A stretch of DNA of 64,000 nucleotides from assembly GCF_011405515.1 (NCBI RefSeq), contig NZ_AP022671.1:930001-994000 (forward strand), given 5' to 3'. Positions 8,778 to 17,692 of this stretch are shown piece by piece. The translations under genes were made by a program, and so were the position numbers. This DNA is from Nitrospira sp. KM1 (GTDB lineage: Bacteria > Nitrospirota > Nitrospiria > Nitrospirales > Nitrospiraceae). Position 1 is the first letter of the stretch. Each line of letters opens with the position of its first letter. The notes beneath the pieces were generated by a model that searched no databases, had not been told where the DNA came from, and was given only the letters and a program-made list of their open reading frames with translations.

Positions 8778-9091
8778 GGGCGGCCTTGATTGAGCTGCAG
8801 TGCCATTCTCAATGGTCTCTCGCTTCCTAAACCGTACATGAGCATCAGTCATGCCGAAGTTGGATCTACCTCTTTGCATCCTTCCGACCTTCGGAACCTT
8901 TTGATTCGAGAGAGAATTGCTTCTGCGCACACAATCAAGCACGATGAAATGCGGTTGGCTATGGCAGGGCGAGCGTATACAACAGATGCGCAGAAGAATC
9001 TAAATGGATTCCCAAACAAGAAAATAGGACAGAAAGAGATCAGGATACTTAGCTGGATGCCGTGGAGGGGCACCTTCGCGGCCAGACGGTC

Positions 9092-9123
9092 GAGGGACGC
9101 CGCAGCATACCGCGGCGTCCCTC
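9092..9123 (-). terminator. Hairpin downstream of the methyltransferase gene
   Basis: A perfect 12-base stem, GAGGGACGCCGC and GCGGCGTCCCTC, closes an 8-base loop 16 bases beyond the methyltransferase stop. There is no clear T-run on the minus strand, so it may act as an RNA 3' stabiliser or a weak terminator. Confidence 0.55.
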
Positions 9124-9139
9124 ATGCCATCGCTTTAGT

Positions 9140-10192
9140 TCAGGGCCGTGCCTCCAGAACCAGGTTGAACGGCGTCTGAGTTGCGCGGCGGACTCGCGTG
9201 AAGCCGCCTTTCATGATGACCTCACGGAGACGCGCCTCCCCTGCCTGAGCCCCCAGGGCCGGTCCATTATAGTGCAACGAAGCGGGCACGCAGACCATCG
9301 TGGAGGCGGCATAGAAGACACGACCGACGGGGTTCAGATTGTCTTCCACTTTGTCCCCTGCGAAGGGTTCCACGATCATCCACGTACCATCTGATGACAA
9401 CGTCTGCTTCACTCGCGCGGCGGCGCCGACCGGATCGCCCATATCGTGCAGGCAGTCGAAATGCGTGACAAGACCATAGCCGCTTCCAGAATAGTCCGTT
9501 GACTTGGCCACTTCGAACGTCGCGTTCAAGACGCCTGCGCCTTTGGCCTGCCGGCGCGCCGCCTCGATGGATGGTTGATGATAGTCGAACCCGATGAAGG
9601 TGGAGTTGGGGTAGGCCTGCGCCATGAGAATGGTCGAGGCGCCGAAGCCGCAGCCGACGTCCGCCACGCGGATGCCGCTCTTGAGTTTCGCCTCCACCCC
9701 GTCGAGCGAGGGAATCCAATTCGAAACGAGGTTGCCCACGTAGTTCGGGCGGAAGAACCGTGCCGTCCCTTCGAAGAGCTGGTGGTCGTGTTCCTCCCAC
9801 CCCAGTCCTTTGCCCGTCCTGAACCGCTGCTCGATCTTGGGATTCGCGGCGAACGCTGCCGCGATGCCTTGAAACGCGCCCGGAAGGAAGTACGGGCTGT
9901 CCTCGTTCGCCAACGCCGCCGCCTGCTCGCTCGGCAACGTGTACCGTCCGGTTGCGGGATCGTAGGTCACATAGCCGCCGGCTGCCTGATTTCCCAGCCA
10001 CTCGCGGATGTACCGTTCGGCCGTCTCCGTTGCCGCCGCCAACTCAGCCGAAGTGACCGGCCCCAGATCCGCCATCGCCTTATAGAGACCCAGCTTGTCG
10101 CCGAGCAGCACCATGTTGGCGCTCCAGGCCGCCGCAATATCGACGATCGCCTTGCCGAGAAAGTTATTGAGTTTGTCCTGATCGATCACCAT
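9140..10192 (-). CDS. Class I SAM-dependent methyltransferase with N-terminal winged helix
   Basis: A 350-residue protein. Residues ~1-100 form a winged-helix dimerisation segment (GLYKAMADLGPVTSAELAAA, ERYIREWLGNQAAGGYV), as in Rv2258c-like methyltransferases. The catalytic part has the SAM motif IRVADVGCGFGASTILMAQA, the acidic loop FIGFDYHQPSIEAAR and the post-motif VTHFDCLHDMGDP. The substrate is not predictable. The ATG at 10192 is preceded by GGGAGG. The gene diverges from the AraC regulator at 10381, with repeat elements in between, so that regulator probably controls it. Confidence 0.85.
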   Translation of the reverse strand: MVIDQDKLNNFLGKAIVDIAAAWSANMVLLGDKLGLYKAMADLGPVTSAELAAATETAERYIREWLGNQAAGGYVTYDPATGRYTLPSEQAAALANEDSPYFLPGAFQGIAAAFAANPKIEQRFRTGKGLGWEEHDHQLFEGTARFFRPNYVGNLVSNWIPSLDGVEAKLKSGIRVADVGCGFGASTILMAQAYPNSTFIGFDYHQPSIEAARRQAKGAGVLNATFEVAKSTDYSGSGYGLVTHFDCLHDMGDPVGAAARVKQTLSSDGTWMIVEPFAGDKVEDNLNPVGRVFYAASTMVCVPASLHYNGPALGAQAGEARLREVIMKGGFTRVRRATQTPFNLVLEARP

Positions 10193-10291
10193 CGTGGCCT
10201 CCCTGCTATATGTGGTGGACCGCAACCCGGGGTGCTCTGCTCGCATTATAGAAGGGGACCACTAGGGAGTCTTATCAGGGCATCTGGCTCT

Positions 10292-10348
10292 CTTAGCAGG
10301 GGAATGCTAAGCTGCGGGTCGTTTAGCGGCTCGTCCGGATTTCTTAGC
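10292..10348. promoter_or_regulatory. Putative operator repeats between methyltransferase and AraC genes
   Basis: The divergent intergenic region holds an inverted repeat CTTAGCA-N6-TGCTAAG (10292-10311) and further TTAGC units at about 10322 and 10344. Repeated half-sites of this kind fit binding by the neighbouring AraC-family regulator; the assignment is inference. Confidence 0.4.
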
Positions 10349-10380
10349 CAACAGTCGGTCCCGTTTCGAGGAGTTCCCGT

Positions 10381-11436
10381 ATGGACGTGCTGTCCGAAGT
10401 GCTCAAGGCCGTGAAGCTCGATGGCGCCGTGTTCTTCAACGGCGAATTCTCGACACCCTGGTGCGCGCGTGAGCCGGACTCGTGCACCATGGCAACCTAT
10501 CTGTCCGTCCAGTCAAAACACGTCATTATTTTCCACCTCGTCGCAGAAGGCGATGCCTACGTCAGAATGGGGGAAGACGGAGGGCGCATCTCACTCGTGC
10601 CCGGCGACATCGTGGTGCTTCCGCACGGCCAGGCTCACATGATGGGAAACGGCCCTCCTGTCACGCCGATGGAAAGCGCCGGCCACCTCCCCCGCATCGT
10701 CTCCGAAGGACTGCGGCTTTATCGATTCGGCCAAGGCGGGGACGTGACGAAGCTCATCTGCGGCTACATGACCTGTGACCCGCAACTCAGTCAAATGCTC
10801 CTCGCGGGGCTGCCCGAGATCATCAAGATCAATATCCGCGACCATGCGTCGGGCCGATGGCTGGAAAATACACTGCGCTACTCGGTTGACCACGCCGAAG
10901 CCTCTGGTCCGGGAGGCACTGCAGTCGTTGCGAAATTGTCCGAAGCGTTGTTCGTGGAGGCATTGCGGCAGTATATCGCAGGGCTGGCACCGGAACAGAC
11001 CGGCTGGCTCGCGGGCGTGCGAGACCCGGAAATTGGCAAGGCCTTGGCCCTTCTGCATCGAGAGCCGGCGAAGCCTTGGACGATTGCCTCGCTCGCGAGC
11101 GAAGTGGGGCTATCCCGCTCCGTGCTCGCCGAGCGATTCCGTTATTATCTGTCGGAGACGCCGATCGGCTATCTCACACGGTGGCGAATGCACCTCGCGG
11201 CACAGCTCCTCAAGTCGACCTCGAAAAGCGTGGCCGAAGTGGCTGGCGAGGTGGGCTATGAGTCCGAACCGTCATTCAATCGCGCCTTCAAACGAGCCTT
11301 GGGAATTCCGCCTGCCCGCTTCCGAAGCCACGCGAGGCCTCGCCCCGACCAATCGGCCGGTGCCGCAAACTCCAATGGCAGGGCAAAAACACGTAGGGGG
11401 AGAAGAGAGCTTGCGGTCCACGGCGAACGGTCTTAA
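10381..11436 (+). CDS. AraC-family transcriptional regulator with cupin sensor domain
   Basis: A 351-residue regulator. Residues ~10-200 form the cupin-like ligand domain typical of AraC regulators with a cupin_6 domain (FNGEFSTPWCA, IIFHLVAEGDAYV, LVPGDIVVLPHGQAHMMG). The C-terminal ~100 residues hold two helix-turn-helix motifs: WTIASLASEVGLSRSVLAER and SVAEVAGEVGYESEPSFNRA, followed by the AraC signature FKRALGIPPARFR. A basic tail of ~35 residues follows. GAGGAG precedes the ATG. It is divergent from a methyltransferase gene, its likely target. The inducer is unknown. Confidence 0.9.
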   Translation: MDVLSEVLKAVKLDGAVFFNGEFSTPWCAREPDSCTMATYLSVQSKHVIIFHLVAEGDAYVRMGEDGGRISLVPGDIVVLPHGQAHMMGNGPPVTPMESAGHLPRIVSEGLRLYRFGQGGDVTKLICGYMTCDPQLSQMLLAGLPEIIKINIRDHASGRWLENTLRYSVDHAEASGPGGTAVVAKLSEALFVEALRQYIAGLAPEQTGWLAGVRDPEIGKALALLHREPAKPWTIASLASEVGLSRSVLAERFRYYLSETPIGYLTRWRMHLAAQLLKSTSKSVAEVAGEVGYESEPSFNRAFKRALGIPPARFRSHARPRPDQSAGAANSNGRAKTRRGRRELAVHGERS

Positions 11437-11829
11437 CGGCATTCCTTGCTACTGTAATACTGCCTTTCACACCTATTTGCATCGCCCGCCCCCATCAGGA
11501 CTCTGACAATATCGATAACATCATCGACCATCTACGGATGTGCACCGGGTTGCATGAAAGATCCAATGCCCGGGTGTTGTGTACCTTTGCTCAATTCACG
11601 GACCGGTAGCCTTGCACAGGGGGGGCAGAACGCTTACTGCTCACGGAACTCGTGAGGGAAACGCACGAGTTGAAAGTTCGGCGGCAGTTCCTCACGAAGG
11701 TCTGCCAGATTCGTGTGATCGATGTGGGCAGACCGTCCAATCAGGATTCTGACTTTCACAACGTCCGCTGGTCCAGATATCATTGGATTCGTTGGAAGCA
11801 AGCGCCATCCTATCCACGCGGAGGCAGCC
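11437..11829. other. Gene-free stretch
   Basis: About 390 bases between the AraC gene and the acetyltransferase. The frame of the acetyltransferase is open upstream to 11722 but has no family similarity there. Nothing else recognised. Confidence 0.3.
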
Positions 11830-12690
11830 ATGAAGAACACGGTGCTCCGACCAGGTACGACCGGTGATGCCGCACTCTGTGGGAGAATTGCCCATGAGGC
11901 ATTTAAAACGATCGCCGAACAGCACAATTTTCCTCCTGACTTTCCCTCCGCGGACATCGCGGTCTCCTTGCTTTCAATGGTGTTGTCACGAGCCGATGTC
12001 CATTCAGTGATCGCGGAGATCGATAATCGCGTGGTCGGCAGCAACTTTCTCTGGGAGGGCGATACCATCGCGGCTGTGGGGCCGATCACTGTCGCTCCTG
12101 CCGCACAAAACGAGAGCATAGGCCGCCGATTGATGGAGCGGGTGCTGGAACGGGCATTTGCACGACAGCATGTGGGAGTTCGGCTTGTCCAGACCGCCTA
12201 TCACAGCCGCTCGCTTTCCTTGTATACGAAACTCGGCTTCCGTGCACGCGAACCCCTCTCGGTCTTGCAAGGACAGCCGCTCAATCTGGCTCTGCCGGGT
12301 TATCGCGTGCGCTCCGCGACCCTGCACGATTTAGACGCGTGCAATGAACTGTGCTTCAATGTGCATGGGCACAATCGGCGCAGCGAACTCGCGCACGCGA
12401 TCGCCGACGGAACGGCTCGAGTCGTCGAGCATGGCAATGGGATTACCGGTTACACCACCAATGTCGGATTCTTGGGCCATGCCGTTGGCCGGACGAATGA
12501 GGAGATCAAGGCGCTGATCGGTGCAACGACAACGTTTGCCGGTCCGGGATTCTTGCTCCCGACTCGAAACACGGATCTGCTGGCGTGGTGTCTGACGCGT
12601 GGCTTACGCATCGTCCAGCCCATGACGCTCATGAGCCGTGGCCTGTATCAGAAACCGGCCGGTGCGTTTCTTTCTTCGGTGTTGTACTGA
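11830..12690 (+). CDS. Tandem GNAT-family N-acetyltransferase
   Basis: A 286-residue protein beginning MKNTVLRPGTTGDAALCGRI. The first ~150 residues form one GNAT domain with the acetyl-CoA loop region GPITVAPAAQNESIGRRLME and the YTKLGF motif. The second part (YRVRSATLHDLDACNELCFN onward) looks like a second, degenerate GNAT domain ending in FLLPTRNTDLLAWCLTRGLR. The arrangement is known from GNAT proteins annotated as GCN5-related; the acceptor is unknown. GAGGCAGCC precedes the ATG. Confidence 0.8.
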   Translation: MKNTVLRPGTTGDAALCGRIAHEAFKTIAEQHNFPPDFPSADIAVSLLSMVLSRADVHSVIAEIDNRVVGSNFLWEGDTIAAVGPITVAPAAQNESIGRRLMERVLERAFARQHVGVRLVQTAYHSRSLSLYTKLGFRAREPLSVLQGQPLNLALPGYRVRSATLHDLDACNELCFNVHGHNRRSELAHAIADGTARVVEHGNGITGYTTNVGFLGHAVGRTNEEIKALIGATTTFAGPGFLLPTRNTDLLAWCLTRGLRIVQPMTLMSRGLYQKPAGAFLSSVLY

Positions 12691-12746
12691 ACGCCCTGGG
12701 AGCATGTCTATCCATTGTGTCGAAAATCGATCCGCCTCTCATGCAA

Positions 12747-13148
12747 TCAACCGTTTGACTTGCAACCAAGCCAGAACAATATCGATGAGATGATACCGAC
12801 GACGGCGAAGAAGGCCATCGGCTGCCACTTCGCATGAAGCAGACTGAGAGCGGCAAAGGCAACGACGAGTGACCACCCTTTGGCAAATCTCCACACGCGC
12901 GCGTACAAGACTACCCCTTCCGACTTTCCCAATGTCCGGCCTACCGCTATCGACGCGACGACTCCAATGGCACCCGCAACATACAACCACTCCTCCCTAT
13001 CCGGCATCATCGAGAAGATCAGACAGAGAGCGATCCCAAGGGGAGTCCATTCAATCAATCTGTCTGAGCCTGTTCCTGGCTGCGCTGTGGACGACATCTC
13101 CGTGTACTCTTCAGTGACCAAATCACTTGTCAGCCCGATTCCATCCAT
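12747..13148 (-). CDS. Small integral membrane protein
   Basis: About 133 residues with four hydrophobic segments: TPLGIALCLIFSMM, LYVAGAIGVVASIAVG, GWSLVVAFAALSLLHA and MAFFAVVGIISSILFWLG. No family recognised. The start is uncertain: the frame is open to 13211 (TTG) and the ATG at 13097 is another option. It follows the methyltransferase gene at 13168 closely on the same strand and may be co-transcribed or translationally coupled with it. Confidence 0.6.
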   Translation of the reverse strand: MDGIGLTSDLVTEEYTEMSSTAQPGTGSDRLIEWTPLGIALCLIFSMMPDREEWLYVAGAIGVVASIAVGRTLGKSEGVVLYARVWRFAKGWSLVVAFAALSLLHAKWQPMAFFAVVGIISSILFWLGCKSNG

Positions 13149-13167
13149 TGGACGGCGCCGGAAAAAT

Positions 13168-13854
13168 TCACCCGCGAGCCGAAAACAAGGCGGCACATCC
13201 CACGACGTCAATGGTCACTGAGGTGAAATGCTCCGAGAGCGCGGTTCGCAAACCTTGGAGATCGTCTTGATCGTTCGTAAACACGCCCTTGGCATTATAA
13301 AGGGCCATCAGCCGCTTGGCAGCCCAACTGCGATGCACACCATCGGAGAGCAGCGTGGCGCCGAACATTACTCCGTTTGGCTTGAGCAACGGTTTGAGAT
13401 GTCGAAACACCGCGCTCTTGGTTTTCATCGTCCCAGGCAGACAGTGCAGGAGGTAAGTCAGGCTGATGGAGTCGAAACTCGGGATATCGCGGCTGATCGG
13501 ATCGAGTACATTTGCCCTATAGACTTCCGGGCGATACCGGGCGAGCCGTTTTCCAGCGGCATCGAGGCAGTTGGAATTCAAATCCATCAATCCCAGTCGC
13601 GTTGAAGCATCCGGAAAGCGGCAGGAGTCGAGAAAGTATCCGGTGCCCACGCCGACGTCCAGGTGATTCGCCGTCACGTGTCGATCGTACAATGCAAGAA
13701 TGTGCCTTGAAGGGCACTTCCAAATCAAACGGTTGGAAAATCCTAAGACGAACCAATCGTATATCCCGAGAATCGGCTTAGAATAGACTGCTTGCCCCGC
13801 TTCGACCTCTTGCTCGGTCATAGTCACTGTCTTTCCATCGTGAGAGTCATGCAC
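13168..13854 (-). CDS. Class I SAM-dependent methyltransferase
   Basis: A 228-residue methyltransferase with SAM motif I at HLDVGVGTGYFLDSCRF, acidic loop LGLMDLNSNCLDAA and post-I segment FDSISLTYLLHCLPGTMKTK. The N-terminal KPILGIYDWFVLGFSNRLIW is a short helical cap seen in UbiE-like small-molecule methyltransferases. AGGAG lies 11 bases before the chosen ATG; an internal ATG at 13821 is possible. The downstream membrane protein gene probably belongs to the same transcript. Substrate unknown. Confidence 0.8.
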   Translation of the reverse strand: MHDSHDGKTVTMTEQEVEAGQAVYSKPILGIYDWFVLGFSNRLIWKCPSRHILALYDRHVTANHLDVGVGTGYFLDSCRFPDASTRLGLMDLNSNCLDAAGKRLARYRPEVYRANVLDPISRDIPSFDSISLTYLLHCLPGTMKTKSAVFRHLKPLLKPNGVMFGATLLSDGVHRSWAAKRLMALYNAKGVFTNDQDDLQGLRTALSEHFTSVTIDVVGCAALFSARG

Positions 13855-13957
13855 TCACTACTCCTTCCCGGCAAAGACCGTCAATATGACGGGGACGATC
13901 TCCTGGGGCAGGAGGCTACGGTTTGATGACACGTCTGTCAAGCAAGGGAACTCAGGC

Positions 13958-14012
13958 GCGGAAACAAACAGGGAGGTACGGATACATAATCGAACTCGTT
14001 TCCGCCTATACT
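13958..14012. promoter_or_regulatory. Inverted repeat and possible -10 box upstream of malic enzyme
   Basis: An 8-base inverted repeat, GCGGAAAC (13958-13965) and GTTTCCGC (13998-14005), is followed directly by TATACT (14007-14012). A good -35 box is not visible at the expected spacing, so an activator-dependent promoter is possible. Tentative. Confidence 0.3.
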
Positions 14013-14124
14013 ACGGCTGCTGCTTAGGGCGATTGGTGACGGCATTTTAGAAGAAGTCGCTCTGAAAACATTTCGGCTTTGCCGCTTCAGCCATGCATAC
14101 CACGTCAACCCAGGAGTCATCCCT

Positions 14125-15771
14125 ATGGACATTCAAAGTCTGCGTGAGGACATGCCACACGGCATGCGCCTCCTTCGCGACCCTCGCTTGAACAAGTCGA
14201 CGGCCTTTACCGAACGTGAGCGAGAGACGCTCGGCCTGATTGGGCTCGTCCCGGAAGGCATAGACACGGAAGAGACTCAACTCCGTCGCATCCACCTTCA
14301 ACTCAGCCGTAAGTCCACCGACCTCGAAAAATACATCTACCTGTCGTCGCTACAAGACAATGACGAGACGCTGTATTACAAAACGTTGATGTCCGACCCC
14401 GCCCATTTTATGCCGCTTGTTTACACACCGACGGTGGGAGAAGCCTGTCAGAAGTTCGGCCACATCTTACGAAGGCCCCGGGGCCTCTATCTCTCCATCA
14501 AACGCCGTGGCCGCATCAAGGAGGTCCTTCGCAACTGGCCTGAAAAAGACGTGCGGTTCACGGTGGTCACCGACGGTGAACGCATACTCGGACTCGGTGA
14601 CCTTGGCGTCAACGGCATGGGCATTCCCATCGGCAAACTCGCCTTGTACACAGCCTGCGCGGGCGTGCCGCCCTACGTCACTCTTCCAATCACGCTGGAT
14701 GTGGGAACGAATAATGAAACGCTGCTCGCCGACCCGCTCTACCTCGGGCTCCGCCAGCCGCGAATCCGCGGAGCCGAGTACGATGACTTTCTCGAGGAGT
14801 TTGTGACGGCCATGCAGGAGGTCTTCCCGCGCTGCTGCATCCAGTTCGAGGATTTCGCTAATTTCCATGCGGTCCCGCTCCTGGCCCGGTATCGCGAGCG
14901 GGTCTGCTGTTACAACGACGACATCCAAGGCACCGCGGCAGTGGCAGTCGCCGGCATCTCCGCCGCCCTCCGTATCAACAACGGGAAGATGAAGGAGCAG
15001 ACATTCCTCTTCCTCGGCGCAGGTTCGGCAGGCACCGGCATCGCGGAACTCATCAGCCTCGCGATGATGGAAGAAGGCCTGTCTGCTTCCGAGGCGCGGG
15101 CACGTTGCTGGCTGGTGGACGTCGATGGACTGATCGAGAGCAGCCGCCCGAACCTGACCGATTTCCAGAAGCCGTTCGCGCACCGGCATGCGCAGTTGAA
15201 AGATTTTCTCTCTGCCGTTGAATCGATCAAGCCGACCGCGATTATCGGGGTCAGTACCGTGCCGAAGCTCTTCAACCAAGCCGTGATCGAGGCGATGGCC
15301 CGGATCAATGCTCAGCCCATCATCTTCCCCTACTCCAATCCGACTTCATGCTCGGAATGTACGGCCGAAGAAGCCTACCGGTGGTCCGAAGGCCGCGCGA
15401 TCTTTGCCAGCGGCAGTCCGTTTGCGCCGGTCCGTTTCGGCGGCAAGACGTTCGTGCCGGGCCAGGGGAACAACGTCTATATCTTCCCTGCTCTGGGCAT
15501 GGCGATCTATGCAACCGAGGCGAGGCGCGTCACCGATGAGATGTTCCTGTGCGCCGCCAGGAGCGTGGCCGAACAAGTGACGCAGGAGGATCTGGACGCA
15601 GGCCTGATCTACCCTCCCCAATCGGACATTCTGAAGTCCTCTCTCCATGTCGCGGAAAAGGTAGCAGATCTCGTCTTCGCGCGAGGCCTCGCCGGTGTCC
15701 CCCGGCCCGCGGACCTTGGCGCCTTCATCCGGGCCAAGGTGTACGAGCCGGAGTACCACGACTTCGTCTAA
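14125..15771 (+). CDS. maeA: NAD-dependent malic enzyme
   Basis: A 548-residue enzyme that decarboxylates malate to pyruvate with NAD+ reduction. Signature blocks in order: the catalytic Tyr block VYTPTVGEACQKFG, DGERILGLGDLGVNGMGIP, ITLDVGTNNE, the metal-binding FEDFANFHA, YNDDIQGTAAVAVAG, the Rossmann motif FLFLGAGSAGTGIAEL, and PYSNPTSCSECT near the end. Length and motif order match the large eukaryote-like SfcA/MaeA type rather than the short MaeB type. AGGAG precedes the ATG. It appears monocistronic. Confidence 0.95.
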   Translation: MDIQSLREDMPHGMRLLRDPRLNKSTAFTERERETLGLIGLVPEGIDTEETQLRRIHLQLSRKSTDLEKYIYLSSLQDNDETLYYKTLMSDPAHFMPLVYTPTVGEACQKFGHILRRPRGLYLSIKRRGRIKEVLRNWPEKDVRFTVVTDGERILGLGDLGVNGMGIPIGKLALYTACAGVPPYVTLPITLDVGTNNETLLADPLYLGLRQPRIRGAEYDDFLEEFVTAMQEVFPRCCIQFEDFANFHAVPLLARYRERVCCYNDDIQGTAAVAVAGISAALRINNGKMKEQTFLFLGAGSAGTGIAELISLAMMEEGLSASEARARCWLVDVDGLIESSRPNLTDFQKPFAHRHAQLKDFLSAVESIKPTAIIGVSTVPKLFNQAVIEAMARINAQPIIFPYSNPTSCSECTAEEAYRWSEGRAIFASGSPFAPVRFGGKTFVPGQGNNVYIFPALGMAIYATEARRVTDEMFLCAARSVAEQVTQEDLDAGLIYPPQSDILKSSLHVAEKVADLVFARGLAGVPRPADLGAFIRAKVYEPEYHDFV

Positions 15772-15854
15772 CTTCAGGCGCGTGGCAGGCGTCGGATAGG
15801 GACGAGCCGTACCCGCGGGTGCGAGTGGTTGACCGGATAAATCGCCTCATGGAG

Positions 15855-16493
15855 CTACTTATTTCTTAGCAGCCAGACATTCTCTTTGGCGGGACATTTC
15901 CCCTTTAATCCACCGGATACATCCGTGCTCGAAATGAGCGTTAGATCGTAATGATTTGCGTAATGCCGGCGTACTTCATCATTGCTGATTGAAAACGGAG
16001 GCCCATCCATCAGGCGTTGGTCGTAGTCATAGCAAATCATCAACTGTGGTGCCTTCCCAGTTATCTCTATCAGATGCGCGGCATAGCGTTTTCGCATTTC
16101 TTCGGGGAAGGCCACTAACGCCGCCCTGTCATAGATGGCATCGGCTGGACCAAGTATCTTTCTGGACAATGCGAAGATATTTCCAACGAATATGTCGATA
16201 TTGTTGGCGCTCCACTGCTCGAGTTCGCCGACTGTAGATATTTCCGGTTGCGCTCCAAGTTCGATGAATAGCTGCTCGATGGCAACTTGACTCAATTCAG
16301 CTCCGGCGACGTGATAGCCGTGAGAGACCAGCCAAGCAATATCGAGGGTCTTACCGCACAATGGGACGAATATCCGCCTGCCTTTGAGTAAAGACAATTC
16401 CTTGAAGTGCTTGACCAAGAGCGGGTTGGCCTTACTTTCGTGGAACGCAATTTCATTCTTCTCCCAGCGTTGATGCCAAAAACTTGGATCCAT
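15855..16493 (-). CDS. tpm: Thiopurine S-methyltransferase family protein
   Basis: A 212-residue protein with the bacterial TPMT pattern: MDPSFWHQRWEKNEIAFHE, GRRIFVPLCGKTLDIAWL (SAM motif), AGAELSQVAIEQLF, ADAIYDRAALVAFPEEMRKR and the closing VWLLRNK. Bacterial TPMTs methylate thiols and also tellurite or selenite species, so a detoxification role is likely; the physiological substrate here is unknown. Full length and in a single frame. Confidence 0.92.
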   Translation of the reverse strand: MDPSFWHQRWEKNEIAFHESKANPLLVKHFKELSLLKGRRIFVPLCGKTLDIAWLVSHGYHVAGAELSQVAIEQLFIELGAQPEISTVGELEQWSANNIDIFVGNIFALSRKILGPADAIYDRAALVAFPEEMRKRYAAHLIEITGKAPQLMICYDYDQRLMDGPPFSISNDEVRRHYANHYDLTLISSTDVSGGLKGKCPAKENVWLLRNK

Positions 16494-16660
16494 GATGAGT
16501 TCCTTTTACTTGAGATGGGTGTCTGTATACAGGGTGTTGCGCGCTGGCGCGAGATTCTTGAGGTTGTTTGATCAATTGTCAAGGGCCGTGTGGTCGTCCA
16601 CTCTAGACAGGAGACTGCCTCCGACGTTGTCCAGTTCGCCGGGAGATTGCCTGATAGACC

Positions 16661-16712
16661 GAACCGGGCTCGAACGATTAAAATGCCCGGTCTCTTAACC
16701 CGATTAGCCACC
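16661..16712 (-). other. tRNA-like relic and hairpin
   Basis: On the minus strand the sequence reads like parts of a tRNA: GGCTAATCGGGTTAAGAG (D-arm-like), CATTTTAATC (resembling the tRNA-Lys UUU anticodon loop) and GTTCGAGCCCGGTTC (T-arm-like), but spacing is too short and stems do not close properly. The plus strand forms a 7-base stem ACCGGGC/GCCCGGT. It is at best a decayed fragment. Confidence 0.25.
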
Positions 16713-16725
16713 ACTACGGAGTGCC

Positions 16726-17505
16726 ATGATGACAGACCAGCAGCGCGTGCGCGTGTTCGATTCCCAGGGCGAGGCCTACAAACTGGCCTTTCAAACGTTC
16801 CTGGATCATACCGACCAGAAGCGGAACGCCAGGCGCTGGCTTCAGCAGGTGGTTGACCGTCTGCCGGCTCGCAACGTTTTCATCGATGCCGGAGCGGGTA
16901 ACGGCGAGGTCACCCGGAACTTCGCAGACGCCTTCGAACGCACCATCGCGATCGAGCCGAATATGTATTTATTGAAGCAGTTGCAACAGGCCGTCCCTGC
17001 CGCCGAAGCGATCGGCCAGCCGATCATGACGGCGGAACCGGCTGCGCAGGGTGATCTCGTCCTGTGCTCTCATATGTTTTACTACGTTCCGGCCGAGGAT
17101 TGGCTGGCGCATCTCGAGCGCCTCGTGTCATGGATGTCGCCAACCGGTGTGACCATCGTCGTCCTCCAACACCGCGAGAGCGGATGCATGAACATGGTTC
17201 ATCATTTCCTTGGACATCGTTTCGAATTGCGCCAGGTTGCCGACACGTTTCGCGTGAAACACGGGGATCGGTATGAGGTCGTGACCACGCTCGATCCGGC
17301 AAATGTGATGACCCCCGACCTGGCCAAGACCTACGCGGTTGCGGAATTCATGCTCAATTTGCTGGACATCAAGGAACCCCCTTCCCGGCACGAAGTCGAA
17401 GCCTACCTCCAGGCCAACTTCACTTCTCCTGAAGGCGGTTATCGAATTCCCGTGCATCAAGACTTCTTGCAGATCCATGCCCGTACGTCCACAACTCTCG
17501 CATAG
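16726..17505 (+). CDS. SAM-dependent methyltransferase-like protein
   Basis: A 259-residue protein with SAM motif I in NVFIDAGAGNGEVTRNFADA, acidic motif TIAIEPNMYLLKQL and LVLCSHMFYYVPAEDW after motif II, a layout like histamine N-methyltransferase or SAM_MT-like families. The C-terminal 100 residues are helical and probably bind substrate. Start is one of two adjacent ATGs (16726 or 16729), GGAG fitting the second slightly better. No operon partner is visible. Substrate unknown. Confidence 0.8.
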   Translation: MMTDQQRVRVFDSQGEAYKLAFQTFLDHTDQKRNARRWLQQVVDRLPARNVFIDAGAGNGEVTRNFADAFERTIAIEPNMYLLKQLQQAVPAAEAIGQPIMTAEPAAQGDLVLCSHMFYYVPAEDWLAHLERLVSWMSPTGVTIVVLQHRESGCMNMVHHFLGHRFELRQVADTFRVKHGDRYEVVTTLDPANVMTPDLAKTYAVAEFMLNLLDIKEPPSRHEVEAYLQANFTSPEGGYRIPVHQDFLQIHARTSTTLA

Positions 17506-17692
17506 ACATAGGGCGGTCATCGCGAGCCCGGCTGTTCATCATGGCATTTGTGGATGGTCAGGAGCTTGTGGGTGGTCCAAAGCTTTCAGACGGGTCTCGC
17601 GGCATCGAACTAGGAATTAGCTACGTGAAAGAGTACAGTACCGCTGATTTCACATTTGCGACATCTCACCGATAGTCTGAGGAGGGGCACTC

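Noticed and set aside
8790-9179. 129-codon plus-strand ORF
   Set aside because: No ribosome site or family similarity, overlaps the end of the methyltransferase gene and the hairpin at 9092.
9575-10414. 279-codon plus-strand ORF
   Set aside because: Antisense shadow of the methyltransferase gene, whose SAM motifs and family length are clear.
14467-15279. 270-codon minus-strand ORF
   Set aside because: Shadow of the malic enzyme gene.
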